Source: Epinephelus fuscoguttatus
Lineage: Eukaryota; Chordata; Actinopteri; Perciformes; Serranidae
NCBI RefSeq assembly: GCF_011397635.1
Contig: NC_064763.1
Span: 26,859,437-26,923,436 of the forward strand
Reading direction: 5' to 3'
DNA length: 64,000 nt
The notes beneath the pieces were generated by a model that had not been told where the DNA came from, did no database searches, and saw only the letters and a list, made by a program, of their open reading frames with translations. Every line of letters begins with the position of its first letter. The stretch's first letter is position 1. The translations under genes were made by a program, and so were the position numbers. This document shows, piece after piece, positions 47,025-64,000 of the stretch.

Positions 47025-50000
47025 TATACATACATATGAGTGTGTTTGTGTTTATGCATTTCTGTGGTCTGAAGCGACAGCAGGTCGAGGGTGAGTCACA
47101 GCACCCAGTGTTTTCATTACACACACATGTACACACTTGAATGCATTATATCTAATGCGTCCTTTTTCATTGTCCTTGCTAGCTTTGTCACTGATGTTAT
47201 TACTTCTCCCTCTCTGTTTTCAAGCTGAATTTCACATGACATCACGCCGACACATCAACATTCAAAGATCTGATAAAGCAGAGTCTTTGATGTACCATTG
47301 TAGCAGTGAAAATTGCCTTTTAAGGCCCTGATTGCTGAAGATTAGTCACTTTGGACTTTTCATGACGTAAGAGCGTCACATTTCGCAGGGAGGATGGCAG
47401 TGTGAAAGGGGGTAAATGCTGGGAGGTAAACACTGTCAGCTCAAACATACACAGTACTTATTGGGGGGCACTTAGTGGGCAAGCACCTGACCTGGATAGT
47501 CATTTTTTTCTGTGTGTGTGTGTTTTAGTGCCACTGATTCTGGTGATAACACTCTGGGATCCTTGGCTCTTTGTGTGGTCTGGTATTTGTATATTGTCTG
47601 GGTTAATGTATGCTTACACACACACACACACACACACATACACACACACACAAATAGAGTTATCTGTGTGTGCTACTGTGTAGAAATAAGACGATAGCAG
47701 ATTGGAGGGGAACGTTTCGGTGCTACAAATGAGTGTCCTGGTCTCTAGAGGGAAATGTGGTGGTCATGGGACACTCTTCATATCAGCCACACAATGGTGG
47801 GATGTTTTCCATTTTTTTGTTTGTTTGTTTGTTTGTTTGTTTTCTGACAGCCAACACATTCTCACTCCAACCTCGTCACATATTGATGTGCTCCGTCGTG
47901 GACTTTCCACATCCACATACGACACGAAAGGTACCCTGGGTGCGTTAGTTGTTGACGTTCTGGGACACCGTGTCAAGTTCTGTTCTTTCAAGATACTTGT
48001 GTTTTTCACAGGAAATTAAAACTTACATACAGTCTCATGCACTACACAAGTACAACACCGCAAATTGATTCTTTCTTCCAACAACAAATACACATGATTG
48101 GGTTTAGGCAATAAAAGCACATGGTTAGGTTGGGGGAAAAAAGAACAATGTTTGGCTTTAGAATCTTACGTGACGCAAACACCACTCTCTCAGATTAAAG
48201 TCTGTGTTTGTTGCATCGTTAAACTAAAAGGGCAACCGGTCAGCTGTAAACACAAGTGTGAACTGCAACAGCAACCAGCTGTGTATCATGCCAGTGTTAA
48301 AGAACGCCTTTTTTTGTTGGTTCTGACACCGCAAGTCACTGTCCAAGCGCTGGACTTTGACGAGTGAGACCGGGCTGTAATTTTCATACTAAACATACGA
48401 CGCTTTTAAAAACAGATGCACTGTGCAGAGAAAAAAACATCTCCCCCTTATCAAGTCCACCAGACCCAAGGTGGTGAGAGTGGGCAGACACACCTCTTCC
48501 ACCCTCATCCTTAGCATCGGAGCACCCCAGGGCTTTGTTTTGAGGCCCCCTTCTTTACTCCCTGAACACACTACAACTGTGTACACATCCTCTCACTGTC
48601 ATTTTTTGTTTTCCTGTATACTTCTATTTTTACTTTCGTACTGATGCATTGTTTTTTTTATCACATCTAAAAAGGATGAGAAGAAGGAGGAGAAGAAAAA
48701 TAAACAGTGTCCTCTCTGGATGTGGATGTTTTGTTGCAGTCTGTGCAGCAGTTGCCTTGACAACCTGACAACCTGACCTACACTTCACTTCACCTTTTAT
48801 TAAATAAGCATAATAATAATTCTACTTGAAGTAGACATACCTCTTCTTTGTTGTGTTTCTGATTCAATGTTATATTCTATCTGCCATATGAATTCCTAAA
48901 TACTGATGTATAACTGGTTTGTTGGACACCCACATGAAAATAGTGAACTGAAACATGTGTTTCTCTGTTACTGAGGAAAACAATCATCCGTCTGAAGTCC
49001 TGGCGGCATGCTGTGGAGGCTGCTGTGTTCATTACAGCCACCAATCCTCAGCTAGAGAGGCAGTATAGGTGATGCTTGATGATTGAGGTTTGTGATGGCT
49101 GGAGAAAGTAATTAAGTAAAATGTATTTATATAGACGTAGGTCACAAAGTGCTTCACAGGGGTGATATACAACAAGAAATAATACACAGAGCATATGTGA
49201 GCCATGCAGTGAAAAGTGCATAGCCAGCAGAACTATTTGCACGTCAGGGAGCAGGGAGAGCTTTCCAAAATGTTGGTTGCTACGGCCACAAAAGCTCGAT
49301 CACCACGTGTTTTGAGGTGAGCGCGAGGGACAGACAACAATTGTAGCATATTTGATCAAAGCGAGAGCGCTGAAGAATACAGGTGAAGCTACCTAAGAGG
49401 GAGCCTGATCGTGTAATGCTCTGTCAGTAAGAATGAGAATTGATCTGGATCCTAAACTCAACAGGGAGCCAATGAGGGGATTTTAGTATAGGGGTAATGT
49501 GAGAGCGTCTATTAGGTCTAGTTAGTAGTTTGGCAGCAGCAGACTAATGGAGTAAAACTTGGACGGACATGAAACTCTTGTCGAATGGTTGAATCAACAG
49601 GACAAAGGATAAACAACTGGGCTAGAAAACATCTGGTTCTCTCTGCAAACATTGAAACCCAATCCAACCTGTGGACGTAAAACTGAGGTGATTCCCAACA
49701 TGCATTTCAAGAAAAGTCCAGTCACAAAGCTTCAAATTCTGTGTGTGCTGTGCTGATGGTGAGATGATGCTGAAGATTGTACTTTGATATAAACATTCAT
49801 AAATTTAAATTATTACACTCTCAGATTATTGGTCAGATTTGGAACAGGAAAAACACTGAATCCAGCAGCTGTTTCCCATGGGACCTGAACAAAACAGCAC
49901 CCTCCTCTATCCTAACAGATAGGAGTGCATGTATACACAACAGAAGGTATATAAATCAAAATGAAAACTAAAGTAAATAACCAAATTTAAATGAATCACT

Positions 50001-50487
50001 ATTGTGGGCTGAAATAAACATCAGATATCACCTCTGATATTTTTAGATTTGTCCATAGGGTCTATTGTAAAATTGCAAATGTTACAAATACCTGCAGGGA
50101 GCTCAAGTACAGTGTAGGTCTCAACTAACACACTATGTTGTAAGAGATTCACAGCACCGTCTACTGGAATGTGTTGGTAGTTCATTCGACCAGGAGCGTC
50201 AGTTTCACCTGCTGCTGCCAGTCACATTGTAACTAAGACTCAGTGCAGATGTACTCAGCTTGAGATGCATTCAGGGTCGCTGCCTTTCATACTAACCCTC
50301 TATGATTTGTATGACAGGAACATGGGGAGTGCTTACAGTTGAGTTTGTTCATCTGTATGTTGTTAACTGTAATATAATTTCAGATATATTTGCATTCCAG
50401 AGTCAAAGCAAAGTCACACTAAAGAAATATTTCTGTGAAAATGAGATGAAAATGAAAATGAGACGTCCTTCCATCCTTCCTTCCTGT
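46346..50487. other. trpc6-angptl5 intergenic region
   Basis: Upstream of trpc6 and downstream of angptl5. It has (GT)n at 46794-46831, (CA)n at 46970-47021 and 47616-47652, (GTTT)n at 47816-47841, a dispersed repeat at about 47840-48130, and a repeat-like block at about 49110-49560 (TATTTATATAGACGTAGGTC ... AACTCAACAGGGAGCCAATG). I see no gene. The trpc6 promoter should lie just above 46346 but no core element stands out. Confidence 0.5.
49110..49560. repeat. dispersed repeat of unknown class
   Basis: It begins TATTTATATAGACGTAGGTCACAAAGTGCTTCAC-like and contains AACTCAACAGGGAGCCAATG and GGGTAATGTGAGAGCG. These motifs recur across fish genomes, probably as part of a retroelement. No intact coding frame. 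Confidence 0.4.
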
Positions 50488-50493
50488 TTTATT
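50488..50493 (-). promoter_or_regulatory. candidate poly(A) signal of angptl5
   Basis: AATAAA on the minus strand (TTTATT on plus), 83 bases past the angptl5 stop codon. Confidence 0.5.
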
Positions 50494-50575
50494 CAAACAT
50501 CAGGCTGTACAAAGATGCAGTGCAACTTATACAATATGTGCTTTCTCCCTCTGTTTCTCCTCCTCCTCCTCTCTG

Positions 50576-56954
<6,379 letters not shown>

Positions 56955-58280
56955 GTCAGTGTCGTCTGACTATGATTATTCCCTGAAATCTATCTGTTCC
57001 GTCACCAGCAGCCACTCCTTCATTTATGCTTTATTTTTCCACAGACTCTGCGCTTTTCCATCCCTCCACAAAGTCTTGCCTGCATCTGCTCCTTCCTCTC
57101 AGTTGTCAAACTTCACTCTCTCCCCACCAGCTGCCTCCCTCTCTCCACCTCTGTCAGTCACTCCCACTTTTTCCTTGTTAACTCCCATGACAACGTCACT
57201 AAATTTGTATATGGGTTGAAGACAAAAGCCTGGATGTGTTTCTGATAAGTGGCTGAAAATGCTGATTCCAGAGTTGTGGTAAAGAGCGATAACCTCCCCC
57301 CTCAGTTACCTCTATTACCAGGCGTTGTTATATATCCTGCCACCAGCATGAGAAACAGATGTGGGGAGAAGGGAAATGAGCAGCTTGTTTTAATATAGGA
57401 ACACTGTCTCTCTGCTTGTGTCTTTGCGTGGGAGCTGGAGATAGGGTGCAGTGTAGGCAGGGTGCCTCCTGTGCTCAGATTTCCCCCTCTCTTCTCTCTC
57501 AGACCACTGACTCATACATCTGAAAGCAGCCTCCCAGGGGGTCAGACCAATTACTTCTGTTAACTGGGCAGTTAAGCAAGTGAGGAAAAGTGAAAAGAGC
57601 AACAGCACATTCCAGTCGGGGTCCAGCTGGAGCCGGTCAGCCTGTCGCTTCCCTTGGAAAACTTTGCATTGAGAGCCAAAGAAAAGCTTCGCTGTGGTTC
57701 TGAACCTGCGTGAGTTTACAGCCGTGGTCAGTGAGTGGAATGTGAAAAGCCTGGTGCCGCAGCCTCGGGGGCCCCACATCTGTCCTATGTTATATGCTCT
57801 TGTAAAGCGGTCTATGCATGTGAGTGACACATTATATCTGCCAGGCCAGCTAATGAGAACATTCAGACAGCGGTGTCTCTTTATATAGGCTTCTCCTCGT
57901 GTTCTTGTAAAGATATGACACGTTAAAAACTGTTTGATCGGAAAAATAAATAGTTCTTCAGAAATACACTTGTTCACTTTCTTCTGAGAGGATTGACACC
58001 ACTTTCATGTCTGTATCCTAAACACTTGTAAGGGCTAGAGCAGGGAAACAATTAGCTTAGCATAAAGGCTAGAAGCAGCTAGCTTGGCTCTGTCCACAGG
58101 TCAAAAGATCCACCTGCTAGCACCTTGAAAACTCACTAATCAACACATTACATCTGCTTTGTTCTGTGCACTCCCTATAAAACCACAAATTATCGTTTTT
58201 ACATTTTGGTCTTTCTAAGTGTCAGCAAACGTATAGTAAATTCAAAATACAGTATACTGACCTACAACAGAACCAAGTGA
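56955..58280. other. region upstream of angptl5
   Basis: It should contain the angptl5 promoter. A 195-codon open frame on the minus strand (57390-57977) resembles nothing I know. The part from 58035 is a dispersed repeat. Confidence 0.4.
58035..58165. repeat. dispersed repeat (TAGCTTAGC/CTGGCTCTGTCC family), copy 3
   Basis: AATTAGCTTAGCATAAAGGC, AGCTTGGCTCTGTCC and ACTCACTAATCAACACATTA are shared in order with the copy at 41490. Confidence 0.55.
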
Positions 58281-58281
58281 G

Positions 58282-58742
58282 TTAAAGGTCCAGTGTGTAG
58301 GATTCAGGTGGATCTATTAGCACTCGCTAATTCCTACTATCAGCTGTTTCCTGTTTGTCCACCGCCAGTGGCTCGCATTGTGGCGTCATCAACAGCTCCT
58401 CCCACAAGTCTTCAACAGCCCCTCCCGTTGCGTAAGGCTACTTCGGTCTGTTTAAACTAAAAGGATTCCACCGATATGACTACCCTACAAGGCGGAAAAT
58501 TGGGCACCTCGGATCAAATCGCCAATCTGGCTCTGTGTGTCTAAACGCTTGCAGCTTGCCGGCAAAATGGCCCAACAATTGCGGAAAATCTGGCGGTGTA
58601 AAAGGGGCTTATGTTACCTGAAGGCCATCAAAAATTCTCCTACACGCTTGGAAAGGAAGGGCTGAGGGAAGGGTTATTCAGTTGGTCTCAATATGAAACT
58701 TCACCATTAGAGGACACTAAATCCTACACACAGGTCCTTTAA
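58282..58742. mobile_element. hAT-like MITE (TAAAGGTCCAGTGTGTAGG)
   Basis: TTAAAGGTCCAGTGTGTAGG at the left is inverted at the right as CCTACACACAGGTCCTTTAA. The same family is the host of the giant palindrome at 42846. A TGGCGGTGTAAAAGGGGCTT segment inside (58591-58610) is the inverse of the terminus near 58755, so another element has inserted within it. Confidence 0.75.
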
Positions 58743-58970
58743 CTGACCCTCAACAAAAGCCCCTTTTACACTGCCTCTTCAAGGGGGGGAATTTAACACC
58801 CTTATGCTGCCTTGCTGTGCTGTGTAAAAGGTGCAATTGCAGAATGGGGGAACAGAGCTGTCTCACCTTTAAGTGGGCAGGCAGTAACAACGCCGAAACG
58901 ATGTCTGTATGAATGGAACAGCTCGCAGGAAGGGATTATAGGGAGCGCAGGTGTGATGTTTTGACGTGTT

Positions 58971-59662
58971 AGACCCTGATCACACAGAAAGCGTTTTAGC
59001 AGCTGGAGGCGGCTTTTGTATATGTTTATTAATGAGAATTAACGTTTTTGCTCATAGTTTTTGTGTTGCGATGTGCTTTGCATTTTTGCACTCTAGGCGC
59101 CTGCCGTTTTTGCTGTAGTCTGAAGTCCTTGAGGTGAAAAATGCCCAGCATCGTCTTCTTTTTACAGTAAACAGTTGAGGAGAAACTGGTGGTAGCAGCT
59201 GGTAGCGTTTGCTGGATTCCCAGAGCTATGTGGCACAACAATAGACAGCAGGATGCAAACTGCCCCCAGCAGCCATCATCGAGGAGAAGCTCATGGACCA
59301 TCTGGTGGTACTCCCCGTGATCTACCCTCTTTTTTAGGGTCTCATGTACCCACACAGATCTCTGTTTCCCTGTGACCAACAAACTATTTCCTGATAGCCT
59401 TTCACCCTCAACCAGAGCTACAGCAAGCACCCTCTGCCTCAACATTTTAGGAACTAGATACTAATAACTGTGAAAAAAATAAATAAATAAAGGGTACATT
59501 GATCACATAGGAAGGATAGTGTAAGGACATGATGAGGTGGTTGCCTATTAAAAGGTGCAACAAGCGTTTTTTACTGGTGGCATGCAAATGTTTTTTTAAA
59601 AAGGCAATGTGGTGCGCTTCATGTTTTGCAAGCTGCAAAACACTTTCTGTGGTTTAGGGCCT
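58971..59662. mobile_element. PIF/Harbinger-like element, deleted copy
   Basis: AGACCCTGATCACACAGAAA at the left is roughly inverted at the right as TTTCTGTGGTTTAGGGCCT. That is the style of fish Harbinger ends. The transposase-like open frame on the minus strand lies between these ends. The element is too short to be complete. Confidence 0.6.
59029..59445 (-). pseudogene. N-terminal fragment of a HARBI1-like transposase
   Basis: 138 codons open. RSVWVHETLKKRVDHGEYHQ followed by MVHELLLDD resembles the start of PIF/Harbinger nucleases (a WVHP..R...GEYH.L..EL..D motif). The catalytic DDE part is absent and the C-terminal sequence is unrelated and basic. It is a transposon remnant. Confidence 0.6.
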
Positions 59663-60092
59663 TGTGCATGCGGGAGATATAAAAAGCAGCTAGAAGCAGT
59701 TAGCGGCTAACTCAAAGAAGAAGAACAGAGGCCAAACATGTCTGTCAAGTTGGAACAAAATGGGGTCAGAGAGTTCATTACCCTCCAAGCAAAGGACGAG
59801 ATCAGCCGCCATTTAATAGGGACAGTAAATGATTGTATTGTCATGTTATGCCGTGGTTATTGATTATAAAGCACTGCTGACCTATATGTTATGTGTCACA
59901 TAGTGAGACAAATGATGTTTTGTAATACGTCATGCTGCTTTTGCTTCCACTATGGTGACATGCTGTCTAAAACATCAGCATGATGCTGCTCCAGTGTGAT
60001 GTTATTTCTGTGTAAAAATGCAAATGCAGCACTTAGAAGTGACATCATAGCGGCCCAATCGTGTGATCTCTGTGTAAAAGGACCAAAGGCAA

Positions 60093-62285
60093 CCTGACTT
60101 AACTAACAACACATGAGGGGAACATATGTGCTGGCTGACCAAACCAGCAGAAAGAAAATGATATTAATGCAACTTAAAATTCTCAAGTGTTGCATTGGAA
60201 AACTGAATAAATATGTATAGTTTCTATAAAAGTTGTGCATCTAAGAGAAATATTATGAACCTAAATGTAAAATCAAACTGTGTTGGTTGTTTAACAAAAG
60301 TTGCCTGTAACTGCAAGGTCAAATTAAGGTGAAAGTGGGGGTTTAAATGACATCACCAAGTGTTTTTGTCTGCTGGAGTGGTTATTAAAGTTATTTTGGT
60401 TCCTTAATGTTCGCTTCATCACTCTGTTTTTGCTTTAATTTTGACATTACCCTCTTCAATGCTCTCCAGGGTTCAGTCCCGAGCTCCTAAATTAATACTT
60501 GAGAATAAACTGACTTGCCTGGATAAATTAGACCAATTAACCACTCTGGCTGCTTTATATGTGCTGTGTTGTGAGGCACCTGGTAAGTCGCATGTGGCAG
60601 TGTAAGAGCACTGATGAAAAAGCACACAGTGTAGGGATGATTACGTTCTTAAGAAATCCTGCGGAGGTAATAATCACAAGACCAGAGAAACAGTTACATA
60701 ACCGACATCTGTTCCTCCTCCACTGCAACAACAGCTGCACTGTGTTTGTGGATCATTATGAAAGTAATGAAAAACAAAATATATTACAGGTGTTGAGGTG
60801 TAGCAGTGCCATCTGCTGCGCTGTGGTTTGTATTACATCACAGTTATTCTTGTGCTGACCTTTTGCTCGTTGCCAGGGTGCAGCTCAACACAGACACAAC
60901 TGACAATTTACAAACCGTACATACTGTCACATGGCTGATGACTGGACCTTGCATATAAAAAACATTTCATACAGAGTACGATGCTTAATGAGACAGTCTT
61001 TATACTTTTATTTAGCTATAATATATTGGTGTATTGATGAAGAAGAAGAAGCTGATGAGCTGACTGGTGGATTCACACAGGTTTAACACATCTGAGACTG
61101 ATGGTTTCAGAGTGGGCAGGGATGCTGAAATTATCTGCAGTCCTTTTCTCTCCGCTCCCAATTTATGCAGCTTCTTCATGGATACAGACAGGAAGTATTC
61201 CCAGAACTATGTCAGTCGCACTTTGGTAAATGTATGCGCTGAAAACATCAGAGGCATATGCACACGCACACACAACTGCGCTGAATCTGATTGCCATTGA
61301 TCATCACACAGTTTCAGAAATGAGTCTTTTGCTGAATTAACACAATGTAGGATTTCCTCTTTCATTATTCAGATAAAGCTCATAAAACATTTTGCCACCT
61401 AAAGATACCAGATTAGAATGACAAAACATGAAAATATTTTTATTGTAATTGGTTAATTTAACACAGAATAAACATCAAATCAGCACTTGAAAATGTGTGA
61501 AATTTTATGGATGCCCAACTAGTACAACTAAGATTAGCAAAATGTGAGCACAAGACTCCAGAGAGGCATGTAAATCATGACAGCTAGCAAATTAAAAAAT
61601 ACACTTGGAACCAACCGCTAAAATCTAAATATAAATCCTAAGAATAATACTTATTAAATATCAAGTTTCCTCCTGATGTTTTCCCTTGAGCAAATGAACA
61701 TTTTGTGTAAATTAGGGGTGGAGGGGAAATCGTTACAGTCTTGTATTGCAATATATTTGCATGGCAAGTATTGATTTTTTTAAATTACATAAATCATTAA
61801 TATTACAAAATACATATTAAACGCTTGGTGGCTTACCAGAATAATAAAATCAATTACTTTCATAGCCCACTAGATAGAGTTTGCCACACTGAAAATAGTT
61901 GAAGTGAGCTAGACAGACTGAAAACTTCATAGTAAAACAGACGTTACTGTTTTCCTTTTGGGGTGTCATTTGAAGCTGAAATGGCAGTAAATTGCAAGAT
62001 ATGTTCTATATATCAATTGAAGCCTCATGATGTTTACACTCAGTGAAATATTTAAAAACAAGACTGCATGTTTTGACAGTGGCAACAGTCACTGAAATAG
62101 CAATACTCTTTTTTATTTTATACATATCCTTTTCCTTAAATTGAACCCGACATACTCTTCACTAGATGCTGAAATAAAGTTCTGTGGGTTTGAACAATGT
62201 TTGGCTGCACAGCATGAGTTCAAAATCATGAACAATAGCAGTCAGTTGCTTTTTAAGGGGTGCATTTGTGTAGTTACATTTATTT
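60093..62285. other. intergenic, no gene recognised
   Basis: AT-rich sequence with short chance frames only. A short (GAA)n run lies near 61040. Confidence 0.45.
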
Positions 62286-62690
62286 ATCAATTTTGTTATT
62301 CCCTTTAGAAATGAAAAACTCCACCATTGAAATACAGAGGACCATCTCTTTGGAACAGTCTTCTCCCATCTCTGCATTCATCCTCTACATTATCGTTATT
62401 CAAAACTCATCTGACAAGGACTCTTATTTGCAAAAACTCTCAACACTTCATTGATTTATTTGTAATACGTTTGTGGGTTTTTTGTGAATTGTACATCTTT
62501 ACTCATTTTTAAATACTTCTTAGTCTGGAACTCTTATTCAATTATGCAATTTCTGTCTTTATCCATTTCTTTTTATGTATGATTGTTGTTATTTAATAGG
62601 AGAGGTATCTTCATGAACCATTTTTGGCTTCTTATCTCTCCTACACAATGTTTTAACTTTTAATTTCTTATCCTTGTATGTGCAAATGAA
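62286..62690 (+). mobile_element. degenerate 3' end of a CR1/L2-like LINE
   Basis: Two frames together read YRGPSLWNSLLPSL and then LSLFKTHLTRTLI, the eroded form of the W-NSLP ... SFK-LK tail of L2/CR1 proteins. Downstream sequence is AT-rich 3' UTR-like. Confidence 0.5.
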
Positions 62691-62739
62691 CTAAACTAAA
62701 TTATGTGCATGGTATTTTGAACAATTATCCTCCTGATAC

Positions 62740-63240
62740 CCTACGTCCTCATATGAGGTCGTCACATTTTTGGTTTATTTGACCTTATACCTCATTCTAC
62801 TTAGCTCAGACCTGTTGTCCTTGTTCGTGGACACTTTTAGTGCCATCTAGTGGCAGTAAGACCACAATACACTAATCCATGTAAAAACAAGATGGCGGAC
62901 ATCTGCAGCCGATCCCGACACAGAAGTGGACAAGCTACAAAACCTGATCACATTTTATGGTTGAAACGTGTTTATTTATGATTAATAATGTTTATAGTTT
63001 GATATGGCAACAAATTTGACCAATTTTAGCAACAGTAACAAGCTGTTAATTAGGAAGTACTCATCTGAGGACGTTGGGACTTTAGTATCATTTCCTTTGA
63101 AGACGTTGGGACTTGATTATTGTCTCGTTTGAGGACACTGGGACTTGATTATCTTGATTATAAAGTCCCAATCTCCTCAAGCAAGACGACAATCGCCTCG
63201 CTTGAAGGCGTTGGGACTTGATTATCGTTGACAATGTAAA
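62740..63240. repeat. dispersed repeat with internal tandem units
   Basis: It starts near CCCTACGTCCTCATATGAGG and ends after four diverged copies of GAGGACGTTGGGACTTGATT (about 63066, 63098, 63130 and 63206). The opening contains a short palindrome (CCTCATATGAGG). Confidence 0.6.
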
Positions 63241-64000
63241 TGTGTTATACTTATCAGGTCCTATTGATCCCAAATAGCTAGGAGAAATTTAAAAAGCATA
63301 CCAAGCAGAAGTTCAGGTCTCAGTAAGTTATACATTCAAGAGGTGTATAGTTGAATAATGTCCACTGTGACTCCATAACTGATTATGTTATTGGATGCAC
63401 AGTGCAGAGGATAGTAACACCAGTCCAGGCAGACATTTTTTCATGAATCCAATCTGTTGGCCAGCTGAGCTCCGGCTCACTGTGCGCATGTTTTCCACTA
63501 GAGGGCAGGACACTGTGGCTGCGGCTGCATGGACAAACAGGCTCCGGCTGGGTTGGCCTCATCAGGGGCGGATGTTTTCTCAGTGCAACTTCCCAAACTC
63601 CCCTCCCCAACCCCAACCCCTTAAAAACCAGAGTAGACCCAGGCACGAAAAATGACTTCCAGGCTGATGTCTCCCTCTCTTGTATATCATCTTAAGCTGT
63701 CTCCTGTCACCTCTGCCTACACTTGGCCCTCTGCCTCTTTCCTTCAGCAGGAGAAAACCGCACTAACTGGAAACTGCACAGAGGAGAATTAAAGCACGGC
63801 CAGAGGATATTAGGTGACTCTAATAGTACTGATTTCTGCTCATTTTAAAGGCTGAAAGTGGCTCTTTTGATGCATTTGGAGCTTTGAACACAACAGCAAT
63901 AAATAGCCTAACTGAGAGTTACTCTTGTGTTGATGGTTTATGCCTGTACTCAGACTCAAATATTTCCCCCTGTAACTGCGGCAGCTTTAAACCCTGCAAC
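63241..64000. other. right edge, no gene recognised
   Basis: Chance open frames only. A more GC-rich stretch lies at about 63440-63660. No splice-supported exon could be assigned. Confidence 0.4.

Larger units (their letters stand above)
58755..60092. mobile_element. dispersed element with GCCCCTTTTACACTGCC end, host of a Harbinger remnant
   Basis: AAGCCCCTTTTACACTGCCT at 58754 starts it. GTGTAAAAGGACC at 60074-60086 may be its inverted end. Several internal GTGTAAAA motifs suggest a family with repeated subterminal signals. Boundaries are uncertain. Confidence 0.4.

Noticed and set aside
46791-47136. Cys-Val-rich frames
   Set aside because: Translations of (GT)n/(CA)n microsatellites.
57390-57977. 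195-codon open frame on the minus strand upstream of angptl5
   Set aside because: No recognisable motif, no splice or phase support, and it overlaps low-complexity and GC-rich sequence; probably chance.

Overview
This window is vertebrate nuclear DNA, almost certainly from a ray-finned (teleost, probably percomorph) fish. The genes have many small exons with GT/AG introns. They share the order arhgap42 - trpc6 - angptl5 with human 11q22. The gaps are packed with fish-type DNA transposons (Tc1, hAT-like, PIF/Harbinger), CR1/L2-like LINE tails and long (CA)n tracts. There is no sign of bacterial, viral or CRISPR content.

Layout: (1) 291-565, + strand, a lone MHC class II alpha-type Ig exon, probably a relic. 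(2) 683-10226, - strand, a complete nine-exon 5-HT3-like Cys-loop channel gene (466 aa); its 4.6 kb third intron holds foldback and inverted-repeat elements. (3) 11252-11661, - strand, an orphan last (M4) exon of a second 5-HT3-like gene. (4) 14206-31642, + strand, arhgap42 (GRAF3), 23 coding exons, 992 aa, BAR-PH-RhoGAP-Ser-rich-SH3; intron 7 carries an apparently intact Tc1-type transposon nested in a MITE. (5) 33288-46345, - strand, trpc6-like channel, 14 coding exons, 871 aa, convergent with arhgap42; intron 1 contains a ~2.07 kb palindrome with hexamer arrays. (6) 50576-56954, - strand, angptl5, 8 coding exons, 385 aa. (7) 57.0-64.0 kb, intergenic, with a PIF/Harbinger remnant, MITEs, an L2-like tail and a short tandem repeat.

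I rebuilt the exon structures by hand, checking splice sites and phase at every junction; each of the four genes closes to a whole number of codons. Family assignments come from remembered homologues and motifs, not from searches.

How the genes relate: they are neighbours by ancient linkage, not an operon. GRAF3 is a Rho-GAP of smooth muscle, TRPC6 is a receptor-operated Ca2+ channel of vessel and kidney, ANGPTL5 is a secreted fibrinogen-domain protein, and the 5-HT3-like gene is a ligand-gated cation channel. I found no evidence for a new multi-gene system. The most unusual things are mobile-element structures: a DD38E Tc1 element whose terminal repeats include the end of its own coding sequence, and the giant palindrome in trpc6 intron 1.
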